Origin: Mariprofundaceae bacterium | GTDB taxonomy: Bacteria > Pseudomonadota > Zetaproteobacteria > Mariprofundales > Mariprofundaceae | DNA length: 64,000 nt | Assembly: GCA_021772895.1 (NCBI GenBank) | Contig: JAJFLC010000012.1 | Span: forward strand, 248,001-312,000 | Direction of reading: 5' to 3' | In this document: in pieces, positions 9,842 through 20,133 of the stretch | How the letters are laid out: each line of letters starts with the position of its first letter | Position numbering within the stretch: the stretch's first letter is position 1 | Position numbers and translations under genes: made by a program | The notes under the pieces: model-generated | Database searches by the model: none | What the model was told of the DNA's origin: nothing | Seen by the model: the letters and a program-made list of their open reading frames with translations, nothing else

Positions 9842-10219
9842 ATGAAGAAGATGTTGATGATCGCAGCAGCAGCTGCATTTATGCTCAGTGGCTTTGCTGC
9901 TACTGAAGCTATCGCTGGCCCGGAAGGTAAGTGTAAAGCATGTCATACCTTTAAAGAAGGTGGCAAAAAGAAGACCGGTCCTAACCTGTTCGGTATTGTT
10001 GGCCGTACAATGGGTGCAAAAGAGGGTTTCAAGTATGGTTCATACCTGAAAGCTCAGAGCGCTGCAGGTGCTACATGGAATCCATGTAATCTGCGTGCCT
10101 GGATTGAAAATTCCAAAGGCGTAGCGAAAGCTGCCGGTGGCAAAACCAAGATGCCTAAACAGAAAGTTAAAGGCGCTAAGGCAGATGCATTGATCGCATT
10201 CCTAGAAGGCCTTAAGTAA
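9842..10219 (+). CDS. Periplasmic class I cytochrome c (c2-like)
   Basis: 125 residues. A signal peptide (1-25, ending AIA) precedes one haem-binding motif, C31-KA-C34-H35. KTGPNLFGIVGR and KTKMPKQK, the probable axial-methionine segment, match mitochondrial/c2-type cytochromes. The mature protein is strongly basic. It should shuttle electrons in the periplasm, for example to a terminal oxidase. It is a single-gene unit with GGAGG before the ATG and a strong terminator after it, which often marks an abundant protein. A link to iron oxidation is possible but not shown by the sequence. Confidence 0.9.
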   Translation: MKKMLMIAAAAAFMLSGFAATEAIAGPEGKCKACHTFKEGGKKKTGPNLFGIVGRTMGAKEGFKYGSYLKAQSAAGATWNPCNLRAWIENSKGVAKAAGGKTKMPKQKVKGAKADALIAFLEGLK

Positions 10220-10240
10220 GTTTAATTCTTACGTTTAACA

Positions 10241-10264
10241 GGCGGCCTTCGGGTCGCCTTTTTT
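10241..10264 (+). terminator. Rho-independent terminator after cytochrome c
   Basis: GGCGGCC-TTCG-GGTCGCC with a stable UUCG tetraloop followed by six T. Confidence 0.9.
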
Positions 10265-10420
10265 ATGCCTCAATTTTCATATGATAAAAAGAAAACCCGC
10301 ATGCGTGCAATGAAAACGAATTGTAAATGTTGCGATTCTTTAATCAAACTGTGCGCTGAATCACGCGGCATATGATTATCTTTTGTATACTGGCAGACTT
10401 ATGCGTTAGGGGAGAATAGA

Positions 10421-10816
10421 ATGACGATCCGCGTATCTGATCTTAAATCACAAAAAATATTTAGTTATCTTAATGAAGAAGAGTTGCAGCATTTATGTGA
10501 TTCCGGCCTTGTACAGAATTATAATAAGGGCGAGTTTCTGATTAGAGAAGGGTCATTGAATCATTTCCTGTTTTTTATTGCCAAGGGCACAGTCCATATC
10601 AAGTCGTATGGGGTGAGAGTTGCAAAGCTTTCTTCGGGGAGCCTGATTGGAGAAGTTTCTGTAACCGGACTTGGCTCTCCCATTGCCGATGTGATTGCGA
10701 CGGGCCCTGTTTCGACATTTAAATTTTCAATTGAAAGCATTAACAAAATCGCGGCAAAAAATAAAACATTTGCGACCTATCTGCATGATAAAGCGATGGC
10801 TACAGTTCTACGATAA
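10421..10816 (+). CDS. Cyclic-nucleotide-binding-fold regulatory protein
   Basis: 131 residues forming a single Crp-type cNMP-binding beta-roll. F14-SYLNEEELQHLC resembles the start of the domain, GEFLIREGS is the first conserved turn, and SGSLIGEVSVTG sits where the phosphate-binding cassette (GE...RxA) would be. The canonical arginine of that cassette is not present, so cAMP binding is doubtful. There is no helix-turn-helix domain, so it cannot act as a stand-alone Crp-type activator. GGGGAGAATAG precedes the ATG. A stand-alone sensor or interaction domain is the best description. Confidence 0.75.
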   Translation: MTIRVSDLKSQKIFSYLNEEELQHLCDSGLVQNYNKGEFLIREGSLNHFLFFIAKGTVHIKSYGVRVAKLSSGSLIGEVSVTGLGSPIADVIATGPVSTFKFSIESINKIAAKNKTFATYLHDKAMATVLR

Positions 10817-10883
10817 AAACAAGTGGGCATGCTTCAGCATGTTTAGTGTTAACAGACCTTAACTTGACCGATAGCCTTCGCAC

Positions 10884-11324
10884 ATGGCTATTGTGAATCG
10901 TCGGGCACGGCATGAGTATCATATTCTTGAAACCTATGAAGCAGGCATGATTTTGGCTGGGCCTGAGGTTAAATCGATTCGAGCAGGGCAGGCTAACCTT
11001 GCCGAGGCTCATTGTATTATCCGAAATGAAAAATTATTGCTAATTGGCTGTCATATAAGTCCATACAAACCTGCTGCCATGAATAACCCGAGTGAACCTG
11101 CGCGCTCACGCCAATTATTATTGCATAAAAAAGAGATTCAACGTCTGATCGGTAAGCTTAAAGAGAAAGGACTAACACTTGTCCCGTTAAAACTTTATTT
11201 TAATGAACGTGGTTTTGCCAAGCTCGAAATCGGCCTGGGTCAGGGTAAAAAGATGCATGACAAACGACAGGATAAAAAAGAGAAGGACATCAAACGCGAC
11301 CTTCAGCGTCAGTATAAGATGTAA
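10884..11324 (+). CDS. smpB: SsrA-binding protein SmpB
   Basis: 146 residues. SmpB binds tmRNA and carries it to stalled ribosomes for trans-translation. The oligonucleotide-binding core shows NRRARHEYHILETYEAG, GPEVKSIRAG and the RSRQLLLHKKEI segment. The basic C-terminal tail KKMHDKRQDKKEKDIKRD enters the mRNA channel in known SmpB. The tmRNA gene itself was not seen nearby. The stop codon shares a base with the start of the next gene. Confidence 0.95.
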   Translation: MAIVNRRARHEYHILETYEAGMILAGPEVKSIRAGQANLAEAHCIIRNEKLLLIGCHISPYKPAAMNNPSEPARSRQLLLHKKEIQRLIGKLKEKGLTLVPLKLYFNERGFAKLEIGLGQGKKMHDKRQDKKEKDIKRDLQRQYKM

Positions 11325-11794
11325 TGGCGGACGAGTGGCAGGCAGGCATTCAAAGCCTGTTAAATCAATCACGCGTCTGCTTTTTAGCTACGCAGGGTGA
11401 GCATGGGCCTGAAGCGTCCATGGCTCCATTCGCCATCCATCAGGGAAACGTTCTTTTACACCTCTCCAAACTGGCAAAACATACTGCTAACATTGGAACA
11501 AACCCAACCATTGGTCTGATGATCTGTACACCGGAAACCACAGCAGACTCGCCGCTGGCGCTACCACGCCTAAGCCTTCAGGGAGAAGTCATGCCCGTTT
11601 TAAATGAAAAATTAAACGCTGCAAAACAAACCTATCTAAAAAACATTCCCGATGCCGAACCGCTTTTCTCTTTTGCTGATTTTCAGCTCTTTGAGATGGC
11701 AGCATCAAACATTCGCTGGGTGGGTGGTTTTGGCAAAGCCCGATCTATTACAACCGAAACATGGTATAAACTCATGGAGTCCTCGCATGCCTGA
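11324..11794 (+). CDS. Pyridoxamine 5'-phosphate oxidase-fold protein (HugZ-like)
   Basis: 156 residues of the split-barrel flavin/haem-binding family. The N-terminal QSRVCFLATQ..GPEASMAPFA strand pair and the C-terminal RWVGGFGKAR segment match HugZ-type haem-utilisation proteins and related FMN-binding oxidases. The extra C-terminal haem-degradation domain of full-length HugZ is missing, so the substrate is uncertain. The start is in TAATG with the smpB stop, and the next gene overlaps its end by eight bases, suggesting a translationally linked trio. Confidence 0.8.
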   Translation: MADEWQAGIQSLLNQSRVCFLATQGEHGPEASMAPFAIHQGNVLLHLSKLAKHTANIGTNPTIGLMICTPETTADSPLALPRLSLQGEVMPVLNEKLNAAKQTYLKNIPDAEPLFSFADFQLFEMAASNIRWVGGFGKARSITTETWYKLMESSHA

Positions 11795-12122
11795 CATTTC
11801 AGCTTATCATGCACACATCTATTTTGATGCTTCCACGGCCGGTAAGGCTGCGAAGTTATGTGATACAGCTGGTGAAAATTTTGCCGTTACGGTGGGACAC
11901 AAACATCAACAGCCTGTCGGCCCGCACCCATGCTGGAGCTGTCAGATTACATTTAAACCTGAGCTGTTTGGCGTGTTCATTCCCTGGCTGGCGCTGAATC
12001 GAAAAGGTCTGACGGTTTTTCTTCACCCGGTAACAGGTGATGATTTGATGGATCATACCGAATATGCAATCTGGATGGGGAAGATAGAGCCGCTTAAACT
12101 GGACATATTCAAAAGAAAATAG
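11787..12122 (+). CDS. DOPA 4,5-dioxygenase family protein
   Basis: 111 residues matching the small DOPA 4,5-dioxygenase family. AYHAHIYFD at the N-terminus, VGPHPCWSCQ, PWLALNRKGL and LHPVTGDDLMDH place the conserved histidines of the putative metal site (H8, H10, H48, H79 region). In fungi and plants relatives open the catechol ring of DOPA; in bacteria the physiological substrate is generally unknown. ATG at 11787 is chosen because the family begins here. Confidence 0.82.
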   Translation: MPDISAYHAHIYFDASTAGKAAKLCDTAGENFAVTVGHKHQQPVGPHPCWSCQITFKPELFGVFIPWLALNRKGLTVFLHPVTGDDLMDHTEYAIWMGKIEPLKLDIFKRK

Positions 12123-12370
12123 ATGAAAAATGTTCATGAACAGCTGGGCTGGGCGTAACAGTTTCATTGCCGTTCAATGCTTAAAGAGAGCAAGATTCGG
12201 TTCGAAATGATTATCCAACATCTTATCATAGCAATGAATTATCTTGTTTTGAGGATACATCAGATGCCTATATCGTTAAATCACATTAAAATTCCCACAC
12301 CAGTTAATTCAGGCAGGAGGCATGCAATCATCGCCCCTTTTCAGGCAAGCTCTTTGGGTAGAATGAGTCT

Positions 12371-13204
12371 GTGAAAACCGATTATGATCGAATTGCCAAA
12401 GCGATTCACTACATCCGCAATCACGTTGGCAAACAACCGAGTCTGGATGATATAGCCGCCCATGTGCATTTGAGTCCGCATCACTTCCAGAGGCTTTTTA
12501 GCCGCTGGGCAGGCGTATCACCCAAACGGTTTTTACAGGTTTTAACGCTTGAAAAAGCAAAACGGTTACTTACTGAACATGATATGTCCGTGTTTGATGC
12601 CTCCGATGCTGTCGGCTTAAGCAGCGGTTCGCGTCTGTATGATCACTTTGTTCATATTGAAGCTGTGACGCCATCTGAATACAGGCAGGCAGGTTTGGGC
12701 CTGACGATATATTATGGCATACACAGCACACCTTTTGGCGATGCCTTCATTGCAGTGACTGCAAGAGGTATTTGCAAACTTCTTTTCATGGATGAGCAGA
12801 CAAAAAGTGAATTGTTGAATCATGTAAAGCAGGCGTGGCCTCACGCCGATTTTCTTGAGGATCAACAAAAGACAGCGATGATCATTGAGAGCATATTCCA
12901 TCAAGAGCCGTCAGCGACACGTCCCTTATCACTGCTGGTGCGTGGCACCAACTTTCAGATCAACGTGTGGCAAGCCTTGCTGAATATTCAACCCGGACAG
13001 TTGACCTCCTATAGCCACATAGCAAAAGCAATCGGTAAACCCGGTGCAGCGCGGGCGGTTGGCTCAGCCGTAGGGGCCAACCCTGTGGCATTCGTAATTC
13101 CTTGCCATAGAGTACTTCGACAAAGCGGTAATCTGGGCGGATACCGTTGGGGGTTAACACGCAAGCAGGCGATACTTGCCTGGGAAGCTGCAAAAAACGA
13201 TTGA
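12371..13204 (+). CDS. Ada-like AraC-type regulator / O6-methylguanine-DNA methyltransferase
   Basis: 277 residues, GTG start. Residues 1-105 are an AraC-type double helix-turn-helix domain (SLDDIAAHVHLSPHHFQRLF). Residues 110-277 are an O6-alkylguanine-DNA alkyltransferase with the acceptor cysteine in VIPCHRVLRQSG and the preceding YSHIAKAIGKPGAARAVG helix. It would repair alkylated guanine by irreversible self-alkylation. The N-terminal zinc/phosphotriester domain that activates E. coli Ada is absent, so this corresponds to the shortened Ada seen in many bacteria. Whether it still activates transcription is unknown. Confidence 0.9.
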   Translation: MKTDYDRIAKAIHYIRNHVGKQPSLDDIAAHVHLSPHHFQRLFSRWAGVSPKRFLQVLTLEKAKRLLTEHDMSVFDASDAVGLSSGSRLYDHFVHIEAVTPSEYRQAGLGLTIYYGIHSTPFGDAFIAVTARGICKLLFMDEQTKSELLNHVKQAWPHADFLEDQQKTAMIIESIFHQEPSATRPLSLLVRGTNFQINVWQALLNIQPGQLTSYSHIAKAIGKPGAARAVGSAVGANPVAFVIPCHRVLRQSGNLGGYRWGLTRKQAILAWEAAKND

Positions 13205-13317
13205 AGAAAGGCCGCTCAAAATAGCAAAGCAGCCCTGCTTGAAAACAAACAACGTAAAATTCCTCTGGAAAAGTGGCAGGATATTTCCCATATTGATCTC
13301 CTGTAAAGGAGTGTCCC

Positions 13318-13515
13318 ATGCAAAAGCTAATTTTTATTTTCGCTGTACTTTTTCTGATCGCTGGCTGCGACGATGCCAAAAAAGCAGGTGACGAAACCGC
13401 CCGTGAAATAACTGGCAGCAACATGATCAAACAGGGTAAACAGGTTCAACAACAGCTTGAAAGCATTAACCAACAACAGCAGGAACGTTATGAGCAATTG
13501 GTGGATCAGCAATGA
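13318..13515 (+). CDS. Small lipoprotein
   Basis: 65 residues. Signal peptide with lipobox LIAGC (Cys near residue 17), followed by a hydrophilic, Gln-rich, probably helical/coiled-coil tail (KQVQQQLESINQQQQERYEQLVDQQ). AAAGGAG lies before the ATG. No family recognised; the form resembles small outer-membrane lipoproteins that span part of the periplasm. Confidence 0.7.
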   Translation: MQKLIFIFAVLFLIAGCDDAKKAGDETAREITGSNMIKQGKQVQQQLESINQQQQERYEQLVDQQ

Positions 13516-13712
13516 GCCAGGTTTCCGTTTTTAACATACAACAGCATGGGATAGAAATTAAGAAAAGCTTGCTGCCAAGAGCTGCTAGAAGAAGTGCGTA
13601 AAATATTAGTAAAACTACTGTACTCGGATATCGTAGAGTAATACACGTCGAATTTAGTTGTTACGAGTTACCAGCTGAAATTAGTTGGGCATAATATCCC
13701 GAGGTAAACAAA

Positions 13713-13745
13713 AAAAGAGGCTCCTAAACAGGAGCCTTCTTTTTG
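13713..13745 (-). terminator. Terminator after ilvC
   Basis: AGGCTCCT (13718-13725), a four-base loop and AGGAGCCT (13730-13737). On the minus strand it is followed by a run of seven T interrupted only by the first C; on the plus strand TCTTTTT follows, so it may work in both directions. Confidence 0.85.
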
Positions 13746-13760
13746 TTCGGAGTGGAGCGA

Positions 13761-14789
<1,029 letters not shown>

Positions 14790-14970
14790 TCAAATAAACT
14801 GGCGCATTTCAGGGCTCGAAAACCACTCACCATGCGCAAAGGCTGCGCAGAATATAGGATTTTTGTATAAAGTTCATCCCCTATCATTGTGTGCTCATTT
14901 TCGAAGCCTCCCATTATCATTATATTGTCGTTATAGTTGCCACTTCTTTTGATATGGCAGGAGTCCTGAA

Positions 14971-16350
14971 ATGTCCGATAAACCTTGGGGAGGGCGCTTT
15001 GATGCCCCGACCGATAGCTTTGTAGAAGCCTTCAATGCATCAACATCTGTGGATGCACGCATGTATGCTGAAGATATCGCTGGCTCTTGTGCTCATGCCA
15101 CCATGCTTAATACACAGGGCATCCTGACAAATGATGAGCTGGCAGCCATTATCAAGGGTTTGAACGAAATTCAAACTGAGATTGAGAGCGGTGAGTTTGA
15201 ATTTTTGATTGAGCTTGAAGATGTACATATGAACATCGAAAAGCATTTGACTGATCGTATTGGTGATGCAGGCAAAAAGCTTCACACTGCTCGCTCAAGA
15301 AATGATCAGGTCGCAACCGATACACGCCTCTATCTACGCAAGAGAACAGATGCTGTGGTGGCACGCATTCATCATCTACAAGCAGTATTGGTAACATTGG
15401 CCGAGCAGCATGCAGATACCATTATGCCGGGTTTTACGCATCTGCAAACCGCACAACCTGTTACGTTTGGGCACCATCTTTTGGCTTACGTGGAGATGTT
15501 TGAACGGGATATGGATCGTTTTTTTGATGCCAGGGAGCGCATGAATCAATGCCCATTGGGTTCTGCCGCTTTAGCTGGAACCACCTTCCTGATTAACAGA
15601 AACCAAACGGCTGAAGCACTTGGTTTCAACGGCCCCTGTACCAACTCCCTTGATGCGGTATCGGATCGAGACTTTATTATGGAGTTGCTTGCTGCGGCTT
15701 CTATTTGCGCGGTGCACCTGTCCCGTTTCTCCGAAGAGCTGATTCTTTGGATGAGCGCTCAGTTTAGTTTTGTTGAACTTCCTGATGCTTTTTGCACAGG
15801 TTCTTCGATCATGCCGCAGAAAAAAAACCCGGATATGCCCGAACTTGTGCGTGGCAAAACCGGGGGCATTATTGGCGGACTGGTTGCTATGTTAACCACC
15901 GTTAAAGGTTTGCCTCTGGCTTATAATAAGGACATGCAGGAAGATAAAGGTGCTATTTTTGATGCGATGGACAATCTGGAAGGAAGCTTGCGGGTGTTTG
16001 GTGATATGCTTCCCGGATTGAAGGTAAACAGAGCTGTTATGCTGAAAGCGGCAGCATCCGGTTTTTCAACAGCGACCGACCTTGCCGATGCACTGGTGCG
16101 CGCAGATGTGCCATTTCGTGATGCACATGAAATTGTTGGAAAATCTGTTGCTTATTGCATTGCAGAGGGCTGCGAATTACACGAAATGGACGAAGCGGGT
16201 TGCAAAACTATTGATTCACGTCTGAAAGCTGACATGGTTCAGCAGCTTTCTGTTGAGGCATGTGTTGCAGCTCGAAATCATATTGGTGGCACCGCCCCGG
16301 ATCAGGTTCGGCAGCAATGCGATGCCTGGAAAGCACTTTTGGAGTCATAA
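14971..16350 (+). CDS. argH: Argininosuccinate lyase
   Basis: 459 residues. It splits argininosuccinate into arginine and fumarate. The fumarase/aspartase superfamily signature GSSIMPQKKNPD holds the catalytic serine; HTARSRNDQVATD and the TAQPVTFGHHL segment match the family. CAGGAG precedes the ATG. It leads a tightly packed run argH - lipoprotein - dapC - lysA - dapD with gaps of only a few bases, so arginine and lysine genes are probably one transcript. Confidence 0.97.
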   Translation: MSDKPWGGRFDAPTDSFVEAFNASTSVDARMYAEDIAGSCAHATMLNTQGILTNDELAAIIKGLNEIQTEIESGEFEFLIELEDVHMNIEKHLTDRIGDAGKKLHTARSRNDQVATDTRLYLRKRTDAVVARIHHLQAVLVTLAEQHADTIMPGFTHLQTAQPVTFGHHLLAYVEMFERDMDRFFDARERMNQCPLGSAALAGTTFLINRNQTAEALGFNGPCTNSLDAVSDRDFIMELLAAASICAVHLSRFSEELILWMSAQFSFVELPDAFCTGSSIMPQKKNPDMPELVRGKTGGIIGGLVAMLTTVKGLPLAYNKDMQEDKGAIFDAMDNLEGSLRVFGDMLPGLKVNRAVMLKAAASGFSTATDLADALVRADVPFRDAHEIVGKSVAYCIAEGCELHEMDEAGCKTIDSRLKADMVQQLSVEACVAARNHIGGTAPDQVRQQCDAWKALLES

Positions 16351-16352
16351 TC

Positions 16353-16772
16353 ATGCGTAAAATCCTTCTATTATTAATGATTGCAGGCATTGTTTTGACT
16401 GCATGTGGTCGCAAAGAACCACCACAGCCGGTCGCTGAAAATGCTCCACCTGCGATTGTCTCCATTGAGTCTGTTATTTCTGGGAACTCGTTAAAACTAG
16501 ACATTACATTGAGTGGTGGAAAAGGTGGCATTGGCTATCAGATTGACAGGGCCGAAATAGACCCTTATTGCAAGTGTCCAAGCTTCTGGCGTCGCTATTA
16601 TGAAGAGGTACCTAATTCAAAAAACTTTGAACGAGCATCCATGCCTCAACTGATTAATCTCAGAGGTGGTGATTTTGAGTATGCATTCCGAGTGCGAGCT
16701 GTTGATATATTGGGCCGATTTAGTGAATGGAGCAAACCTATTCGTGCTAGAGCGGAAGCCTTTTACGAATAA
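16353..16772 (+). CDS. Small lipoprotein between argH and the lysine genes
   Basis: 139 residues with a signal peptide and lipobox LTAC (Cys near residue 17). The mature region holds a fibronectin-III-like segment ending in FRVRAVDILGRFSEWSKPI, a typical last-strand pattern. The position beside argH/lysA recalls the LptM (YifL) lipoprotein gene near lysA in proteobacteria, but LptM is about half as long; the extra C-terminal domain makes identity doubtful. ATG at 16353 is two bases after the argH stop; the frame runs open upstream inside argH. Confidence 0.75.
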   Translation: MRKILLLLMIAGIVLTACGRKEPPQPVAENAPPAIVSIESVISGNSLKLDITLSGGKGGIGYQIDRAEIDPYCKCPSFWRRYYEEVPNSKNFERASMPQLINLRGGDFEYAFRVRAVDILGRFSEWSKPIRARAEAFYE

Positions 16773-16775
16773 GCG

Positions 16776-17981
16776 ATGCCTTCTGAAAAAAAATCACAAC
16801 CTCGCTTGAATCAGTTAGGTGCATACCCGTTTGAACGGTTAAAAAAATTGTTTGAGGGGCACACACCTAACCCTTTGTTTCCTCATATCGATGCAGGTGC
16901 AGGTGAGCCACGTTTGCCATTACCAGATTTTGCCATCAAGACTCTGAATCAAAATCTGGACGGGTTTTCTAAATACCCAAGTACCCGTGGTAGTGATGTG
17001 CTGCGTGAGGCTATTGCAGCATGGTTAATGCGGCGATTTAACCTCAAGCACGTTGATGCACACACACAGGTATTAAGTGCCAATGGCACGAGAGAAGCAT
17101 TGTTTACTGTAGCGCATGCACTGGTGAATCCCGAGGCGAATTGTGACAATGGAAAAAAACCTTATGTATTGATGCCAAACCCGATGTATCAGATTTATCT
17201 GGGAGCAGCGGTTACAGCAGGCGCAACGCCGTACCTGATGCCATGCACAAAAGAGAATGCTTTTGCGCCTGAACTTGATGCGATTCCTGATGAGGTATGG
17301 GAAAACACGAGCATTATTTATGTTTGCTCCCCCTCCAACCCCACTGGCTGGATTGCAGATGTGGATTATTATGCACGTTTGTTGGAGTTGGCGGATAGGC
17401 ATGACTTTTATGTATTAGCGGATGAATGTTATTCGGAGATTTATTTAGAAAAACCTCCGCCAGGGCTGCTTGAAGTTGCCGAATCTCTTGGCCGAAAGGG
17501 TTTTTCCCGTTGTCTCGTTTTTAACTCATTATCCAAGCGCTCAGCATTGCCGGGTCTGCGTTCAGGGCTTATTGCCGGTGATGCTGAATTGATTCAACGC
17601 TTCTCCAAACTTCGAAGCTATAGCGGGCCAGCTACGCCAATTCCATTGCAAATGGTTGCGGCGGCTGCATGGTCAGATGAAAAACATGTACAACAACATT
17701 TGGAAGTTTATCGGCAAAGTCTTGTCGCATTTTTTGATGCATATGATCAAAGCAGACCACCTGCCGGATCATTTTTTGTCTGGCTTCCGGTTGATGATGA
17801 AGAGGCCTTTGCCATTGCGGCATATGAGCAGCAGGCGGTCACTGTTTTACCGGGTTCTTATTTGGGAATTGTAGATCAAAAAGGCCATAATGCCGGTTCC
17901 GGTTATATCCGTGGCGCACTGGTCGATGGGCCTGAAAAAGCAGCGGAGCTTGCCCTTAGGCTAAAGGCGGTCAGAGTTTAG
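16776..17981 (+). CDS. dapC: Succinyldiaminopimelate transaminase
   Basis: 401 residues, fold-type I PLP aminotransferase. It aminates N-succinyl-2-amino-6-ketopimelate using glutamate. Key parts: the N-terminal PFERLKKLFEG typical of DapC, the SNPTG motif, DECYSEIY, and the PLP-lysine in FNSLSKRSALPGLRSG. Gene order dapC-lysA-dapD in one operon supports the assignment over other class I/II aminotransferases. Confidence 0.9.
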   Translation: MPSEKKSQPRLNQLGAYPFERLKKLFEGHTPNPLFPHIDAGAGEPRLPLPDFAIKTLNQNLDGFSKYPSTRGSDVLREAIAAWLMRRFNLKHVDAHTQVLSANGTREALFTVAHALVNPEANCDNGKKPYVLMPNPMYQIYLGAAVTAGATPYLMPCTKENAFAPELDAIPDEVWENTSIIYVCSPSNPTGWIADVDYYARLLELADRHDFYVLADECYSEIYLEKPPPGLLEVAESLGRKGFSRCLVFNSLSKRSALPGLRSGLIAGDAELIQRFSKLRSYSGPATPIPLQMVAAAAWSDEKHVQQHLEVYRQSLVAFFDAYDQSRPPAGSFFVWLPVDDEEAFAIAAYEQQAVTVLPGSYLGIVDQKGHNAGSGYIRGALVDGPEKAAELALRLKAVRV

Positions 17982-17984
17982 GAC

Positions 17985-19223
17985 ATGTCCTTTTTTTCCA
18001 GCCATTCTATTCCTTCTCATATTGAGTCAGAAATTCAGCATCGGGCTGCTGCCAGTGGCACGTTAAATTGTTATATTTATGATACAGCACCCATGCGAGA
18101 AAAAATTGCGCATCTTGTTCAGATCATGCCAAAGGGTCTTGAGGTGTTTTATGCGATGAAAGCCAATCCACACCCAGCCTTTTTAAAGGCGGCTCTGGAT
18201 GCCAATGCTGTAGGTATTGAAATTGCCAGTCTTGGTGAAGCTACGAAGGCTGTGGAAGCTGGTTTTACTGCAAATCGCTTGATTTACACTGGCCCGGGGA
18301 AGTCTCCGGAAGAGCTGACGTGGAGTGTGGAAAACGGTGTGCGAACTGTGCATATTGAGTCGCTGGTTGAAGCGCATCGTTTGAATGAAATTTGCAGAAA
18401 AAATGGTAAAAACATGGATGTGCTGCTGCGTATCAATGCCAATTTCGATATTCATGATGCTCAGACGACCTTCTCCGGTGGCAGCAAAAAGTTTGGTATT
18501 GATGAAGAGAAGCTGGATGATGCACTGCCCCAGATTTTGGCACTTACACACCTGAACTTTCGTGGTTTACATGTTTTTGCTGCATCGGGTGTGTTGGATG
18601 TCGGCGATTTACTTAAAAATTGTGAACTGGTTTTTGATCTTACTAAAAAAATAGAAAAAACTTATTCAAACGTGAAATGTGATATTATTGATTTTGGTGG
18701 TGGTTTTGGTGTTGATTACCTTGAAACCGGTGAAGATTTCAACCCGCAGGCCTATGCCGATGGATTGGCTGCAATGATCACGGATTACGGCTTTGAAGGT
18801 CGCCATTTTGTGCTCGAGTTGGGTCGTTATCTGGCTGCCGATTCCGGCTATTTTTGTACGGAAATTCTCGATATTAAAGAGAGCCGGGGTAAAAAGCAGG
18901 TGATTTGTGCCGGTGGTATTAATCATTTCCGAAGACCGGCAGCCTTGTCGATTAACCATCCGCTGGGCATCATTCGTACTTCGGCAGATAAGATTTTTGA
19001 TGGGCAAATTGCCGTTAAAAATGAGAAAGTGTATTTCGGGGGCCCGCTTTGCACCAGTGCAGATAAACTGGCAAACGATGTTTTTATTGAGAAGGCAGAC
19101 ATTGGTGATATCGCTGTGTTTGGATTGGCAGGGGCATATGGGTTGACCATGTCCAATCAGGAATTTTTAAGCCACGCGCGACCGGAAGAGGTCGTTTTGG
19201 ATTCTAAGGAGTTTGATTCATGA
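17985..19223 (+). CDS. lysA: Diaminopimelate decarboxylase
   Basis: 412 residues of the alanine-racemase-fold decarboxylase family. The PLP-lysine is in [41 protein letters not shown] and [10 protein letters not shown] are the glycine-rich phosphate and active-site cysteine segments. It would decarboxylate meso-diaminopimelate to lysine. Position between dapC and dapD is strong support. Similarity to the exosortase-associated PLP decarboxylase subfamily is noticeable, so confirmation by tree would help; the lysine context favours LysA. The dapD start overlaps its stop by four bases. Confidence 0.85.
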   Translation: MSFFSSHSIPSHIESEIQHRAAASGTLNCYIYDTAPMREKIAHLVQIMPKGLEVFYAMKANPHPAFLKAALDANAVGIEIASLGEATKAVEAGFTANRLIYTGPGKSPEELTWSVENGVRTVHIESLVEAHRLNEICRKNGKNMDVLLRINANFDIHDAQTTFSGGSKKFGIDEEKLDDALPQILALTHLNFRGLHVFAASGVLDVGDLLKNCELVFDLTKKIEKTYSNVKCDIIDFGGGFGVDYLETGEDFNPQAYADGLAAMITDYGFEGRHFVLELGRYLAADSGYFCTEILDIKESRGKKQVICAGGINHFRRPAALSINHPLGIIRTSADKIFDGQIAVKNEKVYFGGPLCTSADKLANDVFIEKADIGDIAVFGLAGAYGLTMSNQEFLSHARPEEVVLDSKEFDS

Positions 19224-20041
19224 ATCATTTACAGGAAGTTATTGAGAAGGCGTGGGATACCCGAAACGATTGGGACACACATAATGTGGATGCAGAAAAG
19301 CGCGAAGCGATTGAGCGTGCTGTTCAGCTGTTGGATGATGGCGGCGTTCGGGTTGCCGAGAAAGATAGTAAAGGAAAATGGATCACCCATGAGTGGTTGA
19401 AAAAATCCGTGCTGCTTTATTTCAAATTGCATGACAATCAGGTGATTAGTGGTGGCGGTACTAACTATTTCGATAAAGTTCCGCAGAAATTTGCCGGTTG
19501 GGGTGAAGATATGTTCCGCAAGGGCGGTATGCGTGTGGTTCCACCTGCAAGTGTGCGCAAGGGTGCTTATATTGCGTCTAAAGTTGTGCTTATGCCAAGT
19601 TACGTGAATATCGGGGCGTATGTTGATGAAGGTACGATGGTGGATACTTGGGCAACCGTCGGTTCATGCGCCCAGATCGGTAAAAACGTGCACCTCTCCG
19701 GCGGTGTTGGCATTGGTGGTGTACTTGAGCCACTACAGGCGACCCCAACCATTATCGAAGACAACTGTTTTATCGGTGCACGTTCCGAAGTGGTGGAAGG
19801 CGTTATCATCCGTGAAGGCTCCGTGCTTTCGATGGGTGTTTATATCGGGCAGTCGACCCGTATCTTTGATCGTGAAACCGGTGAAACTTTCTATGGTGAA
19901 GTGCCTCCCTACTCAGTTGTTGTTTCCGGTTCTATGCCGGGTAAAACTGGTGGTCCGAATCTCTACTGCGCGGTGATTGTGAAAAAGGTAGATGAAAAGA
20001 CCCGCTCCAAAACTGGAATTACTGAGCTATTGCGCGAGTAA
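19220..20041 (+). CDS. dapD: Tetrahydrodipicolinate N-succinyltransferase
   Basis: 273 residues. It succinylates tetrahydrodipicolinate, committing this organism to the succinylase branch. An N-terminal helical domain is followed by a left-handed beta-helix of hexapeptide repeats ([20 protein letters not shown] onwards) with the conserved [11 protein letters not shown] and [14 protein letters not shown] lies nine bases before the ATG, inside lysA. It is the last gene of the argH-dapD run and is closed by a terminator. Confidence 0.97.
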   Translation: MNHLQEVIEKAWDTRNDWDTHNVDAEKREAIERAVQLLDDGGVRVAEKDSKGKWITHEWLKKSVLLYFKLHDNQVISGGGTNYFDKVPQKFAGWGEDMFRKGGMRVVPPASVRKGAYIASKVVLMPSYVNIGAYVDEGTMVDTWATVGSCAQIGKNVHLSGGVGIGGVLEPLQATPTIIEDNCFIGARSEVVEGVIIREGSVLSMGVYIGQSTRIFDRETGETFYGEVPPYSVVVSGSMPGKTGGPNLYCAVIVKKVDEKTRSKTGITELLRE

Positions 20042-20060
20042 TTATTTTCTCCTGTTTGAT

Positions 20061-20090
20061 AAAAGGGCTGCCACTCGGCGGCCCTTTTAT
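20061..20090 (+). terminator. Terminator after dapD
   Basis: AAAAGGGCTGCC-ACTC-GGCGGCCCTTTT: a 12-pair stem with one G-U and U-rich 3' arm; the symmetrical A-run may also stop transcription arriving from sppA's side, though sppA is transcribed away from it. Confidence 0.85.
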
Positions 20091-20133
20091 TGAAGGTTAT
20101 AAATAGGCGAGTGAATGCTTGCTTAAAGTTGCT

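Noticed and set aside
12177-12374. 65-codon plus-strand frame before the Ada-like gene
   Set aside because: No ribosome site, no domain, and its end overlaps the GTG of the next gene; composition looks non-coding.
12960-13430. Minus-strand frame of 156 codons opposite the alkyltransferase domain
   Set aside because: Antisense to a clear gene; product is Arg/Pro/Cys-rich without family likeness.
17985-19223. Reading the lysA gene as an exosortase-associated PLP decarboxylase
   Set aside because: Similarity is noticeable, but it is flanked by dapC and dapD within one operon and no exosortase genes are present.
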